This document shows positions 9,265 through 17,557 of a stretch of DNA of 64,000 nucleotides, piece by piece. The stretch lies in NCBI RefSeq assembly GCF_003201775.1, contig NZ_QJJZ01000014.1, forward strand, positions 62,001 to 126,000, read 5' to 3'. The notes under the pieces are model-generated. The model was not told the DNA's origin. It made no database searches and saw only the letters and a list, made by a program, of their open reading frames with translations. The stretch is from Arenibacter sp. ARW7G5Y1 (GTDB lineage Bacteria; Bacteroidota; Bacteroidia; Flavobacteriales; Flavobacteriaceae). The position numbers were made by a program, and so were the translations under genes. Numbering within the stretch: position 1 is the first letter of the stretch; every line of letters begins with the position of its first letter.

Positions 9265-9951
9265 ATGAAAACCCTAAAATTATCCATTGCCCTTTTGGTA
9301 CTGACCATAGTTACCGTTAATAGTAGTTTTTCCCAGGATTGGCCCAATCTGGAACATTTCTCCAAAGACAATAAAGCAATAGGCCAAGCCACTGCTGAAG
9401 AAAATCGCGTAGTATTTATGGGCAATTCCATTACCATTGGATGGATAAAAACCAGACCGGATTTCTTTAAGGGCAAACCCTATATCAATAGAGGTATTAG
9501 CGGACAGACAACCCCCCAAATGCTCCTACGCTTTAGACAGGATGTAATCGATTTAAAGCCTAAAGTTGTCGTGATTTTGGCCGGTACCAACGACATAGCA
9601 GGAAATACAGGACCTTCTAGCCTGAAAATGATTGTGGACAATATTAAATCGATGGCCGAACTGGCCCGATCCAATGGAATTAAAGTTATTGTCTCCTCCG
9701 TCCTCCCAGCTTTCGATTACCCTTGGAGACCAGGATTAAAACCCAATGAAAAAATCCCTGCATTAAACTCCCTGTTAAAGGAATATACCGAAGCAAATGG
9801 CCATATCTATCTGGACTATTTTACTGCCATGGCCGATAGCAGAAACGGGCTTCCCAAAAAATATGCAGAAGATGGGGTACATCCTACTGCAGCGGGTTAT
9901 GCCGTAATGGAATCAATGGTGGAAGCAGCAATCAAGAAGGCGTTGCAATAG
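9265..9951 (+). CDS. Secreted SGNH/GDSL-family hydrolase
   Basis: A 228-residue protein with a signal peptide (about residues 1-23, ending VNSSFSQ). The four SGNH blocks are complete: nucleophile Ser55 in FMGNSITIGW, oxyanion Gly80 in NRGISGQTT, Asn109 in LAGTNDI, and Asp203 with His206 in EDGVHPTAAGY. Members hydrolyse esters, often acetyl groups on sugars or lipids, and in Bacteroidota many act on polysaccharide acetylation in the periplasm. The next downstream sequence is a decayed glycoside hydrolase, so the two may once have formed a glycan-processing pair. Start fits the signal peptide exactly. Confidence 0.9.
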   Translation: MKTLKLSIALLVLTIVTVNSSFSQDWPNLEHFSKDNKAIGQATAEENRVVFMGNSITIGWIKTRPDFFKGKPYINRGISGQTTPQMLLRFRQDVIDLKPKVVVILAGTNDIAGNTGPSSLKMIVDNIKSMAELARSNGIKVIVSSVLPAFDYPWRPGLKPNEKIPALNSLLKEYTEANGHIYLDYFTAMADSRNGLPKKYAEDGVHPTAAGYAVMESMVEAAIKKALQ

Positions 9952-10025
9952 CCATGGACTATGCGCCCTATACCTCCTAAATAACTAGTGTACTGTAGTA
10001 TTTTTCACCTAAGTTGTATTCAACA

Positions 10026-10354
10026 ATGGGGAAGCTACTTTTCATAATCCTGTTTGTAAGTGGTTTTGGGCTCACGCACAAGATATTTTTGAGGTAAAGG
10101 GGCTGGGTATAACCGCATCCAATCACAATGGTGTTGCCGAATGGGCACGGTTTGTTGACAAAGAGTTGGGTCCAAACGGGATTAACCCGCTAATACATCG
10201 GGTAGATTTTAATCATACCTACAAACCAAGACCGAAATTAAAGGGCAACCACCCATTGTCCAACCAACATATAAAGGAATCGGAGGGCAGAACCCAAATT
10301 AAATTTTGGTATATAAAATCATTCGCCAAAAGGGATATACATTCAATATTGTGA
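10026..10354 (+). pseudogene. Decayed N-terminus of a secreted family-20-type glycosyl hydrolase
   Basis: The ATG opens a signal-peptide-like stretch (MGKLLFIILFVSGFG) that hits a stop at once, but a one-base frame change near 10060-10070 restores a mature start AHAQDIFEVKGLGITAS and continues with FVDKELGPNGINPLIHRVD and the Tyr/Lys/Pro segment after it. From memory this matches the N-terminal region of Bacteroidota family-20-type (beta-hexosaminidase-like) glycosylhydrolases. After HIKE the similarity ends, about 85 residues into a protein that should be several hundred long, and no catalytic residues remain. Both frameshift and truncation mark it as dead. The family name is from recognition, not a search. 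Confidence 0.5.
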
Positions 10355-10408
10355 ACAATGTCACCCATTAAAATGCCTTATTGGGAGATATATTTCTAAT
10401 TTTGAAGG

Positions 10409-11416
10409 ATGAAGAAGAGAACTATCAGTATCCTTATTCCATTTAAGAATACCGCAGAATTCCTACCGGACTGCATACAATCCATCATCAACCAAACTTA
10501 TGACAACTGGGAAATCCTGGCTGTTAATGACCATTCTACAGACAACAGTTTGGATGTCATGCATTCGTATGCGCAAAAAGAAACCAGGATCAACGTATTG
10601 AAAAATGAGGGTAAGGGAATTATAGAAGCCCTAAGAACTGCCTATTCCCATGCCCAGGGCACTTATATAACCAGAATGGATTCCGATGACATTATGTCGC
10701 CGAATAAATTGGAAAATATGGTCCGTTCCCTTGAAAAGCTAGGACAAGGACATATAGCCTTGGGAAAGGTGAAATACTTTTCCAAGGAAGGAGTTGGGGA
10801 TGGTTATAAAAGTTATGAAAAATGGTTGAACCACTTAACGGAAAAAGGGCTGAACTATTCGGAAATATATAAGGAATGTGTAATACCTTCCCCCTGTTGG
10901 ATGGTACATAGGACAGATCTGGAGAGGGCTGGGTCATTTACTTCAAATCGGTATCCGGAAGATTACGACCTGGCCTTCCGGTTTTATGAACAGGATCTAA
11001 AATGTATCCCAACCAATGAACTCCTTCATTATTGGCGAGATTATGGCCATAGAACTTCCAGAACTAGTGAACACTATGCCCAGAATTATTTCTTGGACAT
11101 AAAACTACACTATTTCCTAAAGCTGGACCGAGATAATGAAAGCCCCTTAGTGCTGTGGGGTGCAGGCAATAAAGGAAAAACCTTGGCCAAAAATCTTCTA
11201 AAAAAAAACATAGCATTTATATGGGTATGCAACAACTCCAATAAAATTGGATTGGATATATATGATAAGAGGATGAATCATTATCTGGAATTAAGTAAAC
11301 TCCAAAAAGCCCAGGTCATAATTACGGTTGCCAACAAAGAAGCTCAGGAATTTATAAAGGACTATTTGCAGGATCAGGGGAAAAATAGGGTTCAAGATTA
11401 TTTCTTTTTTTGCTAA
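10409..11416 (+). CDS. GT2 glycosyltransferase with a C-terminal Rossmann-like domain
   Basis: A 335-residue protein. The GT-A domain (residues 1 to about 230) has the opening ISILIPFKNTAEFLPDCI, nucleotide-sugar contacts VNDHSTDNS and the metal-binding DxD motif RMDSDD (Asp91, Asp93); it transfers a sugar from a nucleotide donor. The last 90 residues are a separate unit beginning LWGAGNKGKTLAKNL, a glycine-rich dinucleotide-binding motif, an uncommon attachment for GT2 enzymes. No membrane segment is evident. There is no clear partner gene: a dead hydrolase lies upstream and the BatA-like gene follows after 129 bases. The acceptor is unknown. Confidence 0.85.
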   Translation: MKKRTISILIPFKNTAEFLPDCIQSIINQTYDNWEILAVNDHSTDNSLDVMHSYAQKETRINVLKNEGKGIIEALRTAYSHAQGTYITRMDSDDIMSPNKLENMVRSLEKLGQGHIALGKVKYFSKEGVGDGYKSYEKWLNHLTEKGLNYSEIYKECVIPSPCWMVHRTDLERAGSFTSNRYPEDYDLAFRFYEQDLKCIPTNELLHYWRDYGHRTSRTSEHYAQNYFLDIKLHYFLKLDRDNESPLVLWGAGNKGKTLAKNLLKKNIAFIWVCNNSNKIGLDIYDKRMNHYLELSKLQKAQVIITVANKEAQEFIKDYLQDQGKNRVQDYFFFC

Positions 11417-11545
11417 ACTGCAATTGAGGCACTACTTTAAGGAATATTTTCACTTTTCCCAGTAACTTATTTAGTTCATAGATGTGCCATAAATTTAAGA
11501 CCGGCTCGAAATTCTTTTCTTATATTTGAAAAATTAAATTTAGGA

Positions 11546-13468
11546 ATGCTGTTTAAACATCCGGAACTCCTTTGGGCCCTTTTACTTCTCCTCATTCCTA
11601 TTTTTATTCACCTTTTCCAACTCCGTAGATTCAAAAAGACCCCATTTACCAATGTAAGGATCTTAAAAAAGGTAGTAGCGGAGTCCAGAAAGAGCAACTC
11701 CATAAAGAAGTGGCTACTGTTGTTTACCCGGCTATTGCTCCTAACGGCACTTATTGTTGCGTTTGCCCAACCCTTTATTCCTGGTAAATCTGCGCTTAAA
11801 AGCAATGAAATAGTTATTTACCTCGATAATTCCCTAAGTATGCAGGCTAAGATGGGAACCGGTACCTTACTGGAAAACATGGTACAGGAAATATTAAAAT
11901 TTGTTCCCAAAGAAAATGTTTTCACCCTTTTCTCCAATGATAAGATATATAGGGAAGTCCGTATAGGGGATATTAAAAACGATTTGCTTGCCCTACCCTA
12001 TTCCAACAATCAATTACAGTTGAAAGAAATTTATTTAAAGGCCAAGACTTTATTCTCCAAGACAGAAGGGACGCGTAAAGATCTAGTCTTGATTTCCGAT
12101 TTTCAAAAAAGTATTAATTCTACCATTTTGGACTCGCTCCCCGACATACATAGACATTTCATAAAATCGACTCCGAAAAACCTTGGTAATATTTCCATCG
12201 ACACTGTATTTGTAAACGCTAGATCCTCGGAGAATTTGGATTTAAAAAGCATACTCACTACCAACACGGAAGTGGACAACACTCCGATTTCCCTATATAA
12301 TGGAGATCAATTGATTGCAAAAACCTCGGTTACATTCAATAAAAATAAAAAAGGCGAGGTTATTTTCACCGTTCCGGCAAACGAGATTATAAATGGCAAA
12401 ATTTCAATCTCAGATGCAGGTCTCAATTATGACAACCAACTTTACTTCAATTTGGCCAAGCCTGATAAAATCAAGGTATTATCCATAGGGGACGCCGATA
12501 ATGATTACTTGAGGCGTATATTTGATGAGGAGGTATTCCAGTATTCCAATCTAAGTTTAAAGTCATTGGATTACAGCCTGTTGGAATCGCAAAATCTGAT
12601 TATACTCAATGAACTTAATTCGGTCCCCACAGCCTTGCAAAACGCTTTGCAAGCCTTTAAAAATACCGGAGGCAGTTTCGTGGTTGTTCCAAGTGGCCAA
12701 GCCAATCTGGAAAACTACAATTCCTTTTTAACCGGGCTTTTAAATACTGTGATAATTTCTTCGGTTAAGGAAGATCGAAAAATTAGTCAGATTGCCTTTG
12801 CCCATCCCCTGTACAGGAATGTGTTCGAAAAGGAAGTAACCAATTTCCAATATCCCTCCGTCAATTCCTTCTATGGTATAAAATCGGCTCTGCCAAAAAT
12901 CCTTTCTTATCAAAGTGGCGATCCATTTTTAGTAGGCGATAACGGCACTTATTTATTTACAGCGTCCATAGCCAAGGAAAATTCGAATTTTTTAAATTCC
13001 CCCCTTATTGTCCCGACCCTCTACAACATGGGTATGGCAAGTCTAAAGATTCCCAAAATCTATGAAATGATAGGTAACAAAACCACTGTTGACATTCCAG
13101 TTAACCTAACAAAAGATCGGATTTTGAAAGTATCCCAAAAAGATTTCGAATTTATTCCCTATCAACAGTCTTTTGCCAACAAAACTACCCTGACTTTTGA
13201 CGACTATCCAGGGTTTGCAGGGATCTACCATATAACAGACGAGGGAAAGGCCATTAAAAACATAAGTTTCAACTTTCCCAGAGAGGAAAGCCAACTGCAC
13301 TATATGGACTTAAATGAGCTTGATGCAGGCAGTAGAAATGATAATGTTGCCAGCTTGTTCCAAAATTTAGAAAAAGACAATAGCATCAACGAGCTTTGGA
13401 AATGGTTTGTTATTTTAGCATTAGCATTTATATTTATTGAGGTTCTTATCCAAAAATTTCTCAAATGA
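11546..13468 (+). CDS. BatA/von Willebrand A domain membrane protein
   Basis: A 640-residue protein with the BatA N-terminal domain: LLWALLLLLIPIFIHLFQLRRFKK, split by a second helix near residues 55-75, the hallmark of aerotolerance-regulator N-terminal regions. A von Willebrand A-like segment follows (IVIYLDNSLSMQAK, a DxSxS MIDAS-type motif), then a long periplasmic part, and a final membrane helix near the C-terminus (WFVILALAFIFIEVL). Bacteroidota carry such proteins beside dihydroorotase-like genes, and here the stop overlaps that gene's start by four bases. The role of this BatA type is not established. A TAnnTTTG box (TATATTTG at 11521-11528) lies just upstream of the start. Confidence 0.85.
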   Translation: MLFKHPELLWALLLLLIPIFIHLFQLRRFKKTPFTNVRILKKVVAESRKSNSIKKWLLLFTRLLLLTALIVAFAQPFIPGKSALKSNEIVIYLDNSLSMQAKMGTGTLLENMVQEILKFVPKENVFTLFSNDKIYREVRIGDIKNDLLALPYSNNQLQLKEIYLKAKTLFSKTEGTRKDLVLISDFQKSINSTILDSLPDIHRHFIKSTPKNLGNISIDTVFVNARSSENLDLKSILTTNTEVDNTPISLYNGDQLIAKTSVTFNKNKKGEVIFTVPANEIINGKISISDAGLNYDNQLYFNLAKPDKIKVLSIGDADNDYLRRIFDEEVFQYSNLSLKSLDYSLLESQNLIILNELNSVPTALQNALQAFKNTGGSFVVVPSGQANLENYNSFLTGLLNTVIISSVKEDRKISQIAFAHPLYRNVFEKEVTNFQYPSVNSFYGIKSALPKILSYQSGDPFLVGDNGTYLFTASIAKENSNFLNSPLIVPTLYNMGMASLKIPKIYEMIGNKTTVDIPVNLTKDRILKVSQKDFEFIPYQQSFANKTTLTFDDYPGFAGIYHITDEGKAIKNISFNFPREESQLHYMDLNELDAGSRNDNVASLFQNLEKDNSINELWKWFVILALAFIFIEVLIQKFLK

Positions 13469-14718
13469 ACATACTTTTAAAATCTGCCAAAATAGTTTCT
13501 CCCTCCAACAAGGAACTTCATTTAAAAAAGCGCGATATATTTATAAAAAATGGGGTAATTGAAGCTATTGCCGCCAATTTGGATATTCAAGAAAAAACAA
13601 AGGTCGTCCAGTTGAAGAATCTTCATGTTTCCCTTGGGTGGTTCGATTCGAGTGTAAGTTTTGGAGAACCGGGCTACGAAGAACGGGAGACCGTTGAAAA
13701 TGGCCTTTACACAGCCGCAAGGAGTGGTTTTACCAACATTGTCCTAAACCCCAATACCAATCCCTTGCCCGACAGTAGCTCCGATATTGTATTTTTAAAA
13801 AATGCCTCGAAAAATGCAGCTACTTCACTTCATGCTTTGGGAACATTGACCGTTAAATCTGACGGAGAAAGTTTGGCCGAACTATATGATATGAAAACTG
13901 CCGGCGCCGTAGGATTTTATGATTACAAATTACCTATAAGGAACTCAAATCTCTTGAAAATTGCCCTGCAATATGCCCATAATTTTAATGGACTCGTACA
14001 TTCCTTTCCTATGGATATGCAGATTGCCGGAAAAGGAATTGTAAACGAAGGGGAAGTATCTACCAAACTAGGGTTAAAAGGAATTCCCAATTTAGCCGAG
14101 GAGCTTAATATTGTGAGGGATCTGTTCATATTGGAATATACGGGAGGAAAACTACACATCCCTACTATTTCAACCGCCAATTCCGTAAAACTCATTGCAG
14201 AGGCCAAGAAAAAGGGACTGGATGTGAGCTGCAGTGCGGCCATACACAACCTCTGCTTCACCGACGGGACTTTGACCGAGTTCGACTCCCACTATAAATT
14301 GATGCCGCCGCTTAGAACCCAATCAGATCGCAAAGCCCTGATTAAGGGATTAAAGGATGGAACCATCGATTTTGTTACTACAGACCACAGGCCTATGGAT
14401 ATTGAACACAAACGAGTGGAATTCGATAATGCCTCTTACGGTACCATAGGTCTGGAAAGCGCTTTTGGAATGTTGAATGGAATTTTTGATCTGGACACCA
14501 CCATTTCCCTCTTGACCAAAGGTCGCGAAAGATATGGCATTGAAGCACCACGCTTAACAATTGGTGAAAACGCAGTGCTAACTTTGTTTGATCCTGATCA
14601 GGAATACACCTTTGAAGAGCAGCACATTTTATCCAATTCCAAGAATAGCTGCTTTTTGGGAAGTAAACTTAGAGGAAAGGTCTACGGAGTTGTGACAAAC
14701 AACCAAATAATTAACTAA
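13465..14718 (+). CDS. Dihydroorotase-like protein lacking metal ligands (probable pseudoenzyme)
   Basis: A 417-residue amidohydrolase-fold protein of class I dihydroorotase length. Aligned to the family signature DLHVHFREPG, this protein reads DSSVSFGEPG (residues 61-70): both metal-binding His are Ser and the substrate-binding Arg is Gly. A later ligand His in the usual HVST region is Thr (HIPTIST). Other features remain: NPNTNP, GIPNLAEE, and TTDHRP with Asp and His. True dihydroorotase activity in pyrimidine synthesis is therefore unlikely. Non-catalytic PyrC homologues elsewhere act as partners of aspartate transcarbamoylase, which is one option here. It starts inside the BatA-like gene's stop (ATGA), so the two are coupled. 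Confidence 0.85.
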   Translation: MNILLKSAKIVSPSNKELHLKKRDIFIKNGVIEAIAANLDIQEKTKVVQLKNLHVSLGWFDSSVSFGEPGYEERETVENGLYTAARSGFTNIVLNPNTNPLPDSSSDIVFLKNASKNAATSLHALGTLTVKSDGESLAELYDMKTAGAVGFYDYKLPIRNSNLLKIALQYAHNFNGLVHSFPMDMQIAGKGIVNEGEVSTKLGLKGIPNLAEELNIVRDLFILEYTGGKLHIPTISTANSVKLIAEAKKKGLDVSCSAAIHNLCFTDGTLTEFDSHYKLMPPLRTQSDRKALIKGLKDGTIDFVTTDHRPMDIEHKRVEFDNASYGTIGLESAFGMLNGIFDLDTTISLLTKGRERYGIEAPRLTIGENAVLTLFDPDQEYTFEEQHILSNSKNSCFLGSKLRGKVYGVVTNNQIIN

Positions 14719-14743
14719 ATTTATAGAAATTAAAATCTTAAAG

Positions 14744-15061
14744 ATGGACCAGAATACAATAGATGAAGGAAAAACTATGGCTATGATCAGTTATTTTACG
14801 GTTATTGGCCTGCTCATTGCCTTTTTAGTAAACAGTGATAAAAAGAACGAATTTGTCAAATTCCATATTGGCCAATCATTACGGGTATGGATATTGGCCA
14901 TTGCCCTCTCCATTGTCCTTGGACTTATAGCTGTTACAATGGGGATGGGTTTCCTTAGAATATTGCAGTGGGCCCCGTGGGTTTTGGCCGTATTGGGCGC
15001 CATTAATGCCTACAACGGAAAGTTGGAAAAATTACCTATTATCGGATCTATTGGAGAATAA
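14744..15061 (+). CDS. DUF4870-like small membrane protein (first of two paralogues)
   Basis: A 105-residue protein with three hydrophobic segments (about 15-30, 45-68 and 72-88) and the family-like motif NSDKKNEFVKFHIGQSLR, the FxxxHxxQ pattern typical of DUF4870/Tic20-like small proteins. Function is unknown. It follows the dihydroorotase-like gene by 25 bases and may be the last gene of that transcript, since a hairpin follows its stop. Its sequence pattern (EGKTMAMISYFTVIG...NSDKKNEF) repeats in the next gene, so the two are paralogues. Confidence 0.75.
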   Translation: MDQNTIDEGKTMAMISYFTVIGLLIAFLVNSDKKNEFVKFHIGQSLRVWILAIALSIVLGLIAVTMGMGFLRILQWAPWVLAVLGAINAYNGKLEKLPIIGSIGE

Positions 15062-15082
15062 TAGGAAAGATCAATAAATTTA

Positions 15083-15110
15083 AGGAGGTCTTATAGGGGC
15101 CTCTTTTTTT
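15083..15110 (+). terminator. Probable intrinsic terminator between the DUF4870-like paralogues
   Basis: GAGGTC and GGCCTC form a 6-bp stem (one G-T pair) around a short loop, followed by seven or more T. It separates the two paralogous genes and overlaps the start of the next gene's predicted promoter. Confidence 0.7.
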
Positions 15111-15138
15111 GTTCAAATTTTTAACTTCACTAAATTTG
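15109..15138 (+). promoter_or_regulatory. Bacteroidota-type promoter for the second DUF4870-like gene
   Basis: TTG at 15109-15111, a 19-base spacer, and TAAATTTG at 15131-15138 match the Bacteroidota consensus TTG/TAnnTTTG. Transcription would begin around 15143-15145, at or next to the ATG at 15144, suggesting a leaderless transcript. Confidence 0.55.
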
Positions 15139-15143
15139 CCTCT

Positions 15144-15470
15144 ATGGAGAATGTTATTAAGGAAGGAAAGACAACGGCAATTGTGGCATACCTCACAATG
15201 GTTGGAGCATTGATTGCCATTTCGATGAATTCGGATCCAAAGAACGCATTTGCACGGTTTCATACCCGCCAGGCATTTGGTTTACATCTTGTTTTTCTTG
15301 GCTTTGCAATTTTTTTAAGTAATTGGTACAACGAATATGCTTGGTACGGCCTCTATGTCTTTTATATAGTACTATGGTTCTATGGCTTTCTTGGAGCCTT
15401 GAACAACAAGAAACAGGAGGTACCTGTACTTGGTCCCTATTTTCAGAAATGGTTCACTTTTATATCTTAG
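15144..15470 (+). CDS. DUF4870-like small membrane protein (second paralogue)
   Basis: A 108-residue protein with three hydrophobic segments and the same N-terminal pattern as the preceding gene (EGKTTAIVAYLTMVGALIA...NSDPKNAFARFHTRQA). Function unknown. It has its own predicted promoter and lies one base upstream of an esterase gene, so it probably heads a two-gene unit distinct from its paralogue's transcript. Confidence 0.75.
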   Translation: MENVIKEGKTTAIVAYLTMVGALIAISMNSDPKNAFARFHTRQAFGLHLVFLGFAIFLSNWYNEYAWYGLYVFYIVLWFYGFLGALNNKKQEVPVLGPYFQKWFTFIS

Positions 15471-15471
15471 A

Positions 15472-16131
15472 ATGACTACAGCTCCCCTTTCATTGGAACA
15501 TCTTATTAGACCTTCAAATATTACTGAAGGCAAACCTCCTGTACTTTTCATGTTCCACGGCTATGGAAGTAATGAGGAAGATTTGTTTTCCTTTGCCTCC
15601 GAACTCCCTAAAGAACTTTGTATCATATCCGTTAGGGCCCCTTACCCTATGCAACCCTATGGCAATGCTTGGTACGCCATTAACTTTGAAGCCGAAAAAG
15701 GCAAATGGAACAATGAGGAAGAAGCGGTTCTCTCCAGGGATAAAATTAAAACATTTATAGAGGAAGCTTGCAAAACCTATGGGCTGGACGAAAAAAATGT
15801 GACCTTGCTAGGGTTTAGCCAGGGCACCATCCTGAGTTATGCAGTAGCCCTTTCCTACCCCGAATTGGTGAAAAATGTAATTGCCCTAAGTGGTTATATC
15901 AATGAAAACCTACTTTTGAAGGGTTATAAGGAAAATGACTTCAAGGATTTAAGGGTCTACGTCTCCCACGGTAGTGTAGACCAAGTAATTCCGGTTGCCT
16001 GGGCGCAGCAAGCCCCTAAATTTTTGAAGAATCTAAAGATAGACCATGTATATGAAGAATTCCCTGTTGGCCATGGGGTGGCCCCTCAGAATTTCTACTC
16101 CTTCAAATCATGGCTACAGGATAAAATTTAA
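15472..16131 (+). CDS. Alpha/beta hydrolase, carboxylesterase/phospholipase family
   Basis: A 219-residue cytoplasmic alpha/beta hydrolase of the small carboxylesterase (YpfH/Est) type, with oxyanion motif FMFHGYGSNE, nucleophile Ser116 in GFSQG, the acid in SHGSVDQVIP and the catalytic His in VGHGV. It would hydrolyse short esters or lysophospholipids; the substrate is unknown. The ATG at 15472, one base after the preceding stop, gives a normal family start; a TTG inside the upstream gene would add 14 unrelated residues. Its end overlaps by four bases the convergent gene on the other strand. Confidence 0.9.
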   Translation: MTTAPLSLEHLIRPSNITEGKPPVLFMFHGYGSNEEDLFSFASELPKELCIISVRAPYPMQPYGNAWYAINFEAEKGKWNNEEEAVLSRDKIKTFIEEACKTYGLDEKNVTLLGFSQGTILSYAVALSYPELVKNVIALSGYINENLLLKGYKENDFKDLRVYVSHGSVDQVIPVAWAQQAPKFLKNLKIDHVYEEFPVGHGVAPQNFYSFKSWLQDKI

Positions 16132-16622
16132 TTGCTGCGGGTGTACAACAAATGGTCCATCAAAGAAAAGTCCACCCCCAGATCGTCCTTAAGTTCATAT
16201 TTGATCAATATTTCTCCCCAATATTTCCCATCGGAGAAATCGGCCAAAATCCATTTATGGTTTAAAATTTTGATCTTGTTAATTTTAAAATCGTTTTCCA
16301 TACCCTCATATGGGATCAACGGATTATCGCCCTTACTCTCATTGGTCTCCAATAACTTGTCCGATATATAGAGACTGGGATCCTTTAAATTTAAATGATC
16401 GTAATAGGCCAAGGCGTCATCATTGTTTTCCAAAGAAAAATATTGGTTGTCCAAAACCTTGATATGTAGCTTCTGAATGGAATCCTCCAACTGTGAGAGC
16501 ATCTCCTCTTGGGCTTTTATTTTGGTATTTTTTGCCTTTACCATATTATTGGTACTTACAAATTGATAGAGTGCTATTAGGGCAACGAATATGAACAAAT
16601 ACAAGTAAATCTTATGTTTCAT
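16128..16622 (-). CDS. Membrane-anchored protein of unknown function, with coiled coil
   Basis: A 164-residue protein with one N-terminal hydrophobic segment (about residues 5-22), then a coiled-coil stretch (roughly residues 30-60, rich in Glu, Gln and Leu) and a globular C-terminal part ending in a WGEILIKYELKDD segment. The anchor lacks a cleavage site, so it is probably a single-pass protein facing the periplasm. I do not recognise a family beyond a flavobacterial conserved type. It converges with the esterase and overlaps its 3' end by four bases. Confidence 0.65.
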   Translation of the reverse strand: MKHKIYLYLFIFVALIALYQFVSTNNMVKAKNTKIKAQEEMLSQLEDSIQKLHIKVLDNQYFSLENNDDALAYYDHLNLKDPSLYISDKLLETNESKGDNPLIPYEGMENDFKINKIKILNHKWILADFSDGKYWGEILIKYELKDDLGVDFSLMDHLLYTRSN

Positions 16623-16704
16623 TCCTTTATTTTCTATTTTATTGGATTAATAATATTTATTTTGAGATGAAATATTTTTTATGAACCATGTCCAGTAGGT
16701 TTGT

Positions 16705-17481
16705 TTAAACCTCTATTACCAGATTGTCATAGGCCAAATGAACATTTTCCGGAAGCTGTTGCTCAACCTCATCATGAAAGCCCAATAAATGGCTTATATG
16801 GGTCAAATAGGCTATTTTAGGCTTTACGACATCAATGAACGCCAAAGCTTCCTCCAAATTGAAATGGGAATGGTGGGGCTCCAATCGCAAGGCATTGACC
16901 ACCAAAGTGTTTACTCCCTTAATTTTTTCCATTTCTTCCCTTTCCATACTTTTCACATCGGTTAGGTACACAAAGTCCCGTATTCTAAACCCAAAAACCT
17001 GCAATCTATTGTGCTGGGCCTCTATGGGTATGGCCATTAGGTTTCCGATCCTAAAAGGCTTATTGTTCTTAATCGTATTGATCTCTACGGCAGGGGCTCC
17101 CGGATATCGATTTTCATCGGCAAATATATAATGGAACCGCTCCTTGATCGAGGTAACGACCCGTTCATGGGCATAAATGGGAATATCGCCCTGCCTGAAA
17201 AAAAATGGCCTGATATCGTCTATTCCCGCAGTATGGTCGGAATGTTCATGGGTAAATAAAATCCCATCAATTTTTACCACATTATTGGTGAGCATTTGCT
17301 GTCTAAAATCGGGGCCACAATCTATTATATAATTAAAGGAATCCCAAGAAACCATAACCGATACCCGTAGCCGTTTATCCTTGGAATTATTGCTTAGACA
17401 GACAGGGTGTTTACTCCCAATTACAGGGATTCCCTGTGATGTTCCCGTACCTAAAAAAGTTATTTTCAATCCTATATCCAT
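16705..17481 (-). CDS. MBL-fold metallohydrolase (PhnP/RNase Z-like family)
   Basis: A 258-residue metallo-beta-lactamase-fold hydrolase. It opens with FLGTGTSQGIPVIG, and the metal site HxHxDH is complete in FTHEHSDH (His78, His80, Asp82, His83); a later Asp (YLTDVKSM) and His (HISHLLG) complete the binuclear centre. This GTGTSQG form is close to PhnP-type phosphodiesterases that hydrolyse cyclic phosphate esters, but there is no phn operon nearby, so the substrate is unknown. Its start faces that of the conserved gene on the plus strand across a 76-base divergent region. Confidence 0.9.
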   Translation of the reverse strand: MDIGLKITFLGTGTSQGIPVIGSKHPVCLSNNSKDKRLRVSVMVSWDSFNYIIDCGPDFRQQMLTNNVVKIDGILFTHEHSDHTAGIDDIRPFFFRQGDIPIYAHERVVTSIKERFHYIFADENRYPGAPAVEINTIKNNKPFRIGNLMAIPIEAQHNRLQVFGFRIRDFVYLTDVKSMEREEMEKIKGVNTLVVNALRLEPHHSHFNLEEALAFIDVVKPKIAYLTHISHLLGFHDEVEQQLPENVHLAYDNLVIEV

Positions 17482-17529
17482 TTAATCCAAATTTATAACT
17501 ATTTTATTAAATAGATAGCTCAAACTTTT

Positions 17530-17537
17530 TAACTTTG
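17530..17537 (+). promoter_or_regulatory. TAnnTTTG box upstream of the conserved 486-residue protein
   Basis: TAACTTTG fits the Bacteroidota -7 element and ends 20 bases before the ATG. No TTG was found at the expected upstream distance, so this is a partial match. Confidence 0.35.
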
Positions 17538-17557
17538 CCACAAGTAAATAAGACACT

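Noticed and set aside
10166-10354. A separate 62-residue gene
   Set aside because: It is the restored frame of the decayed glycoside hydrolase; it has no start context or independent motif.
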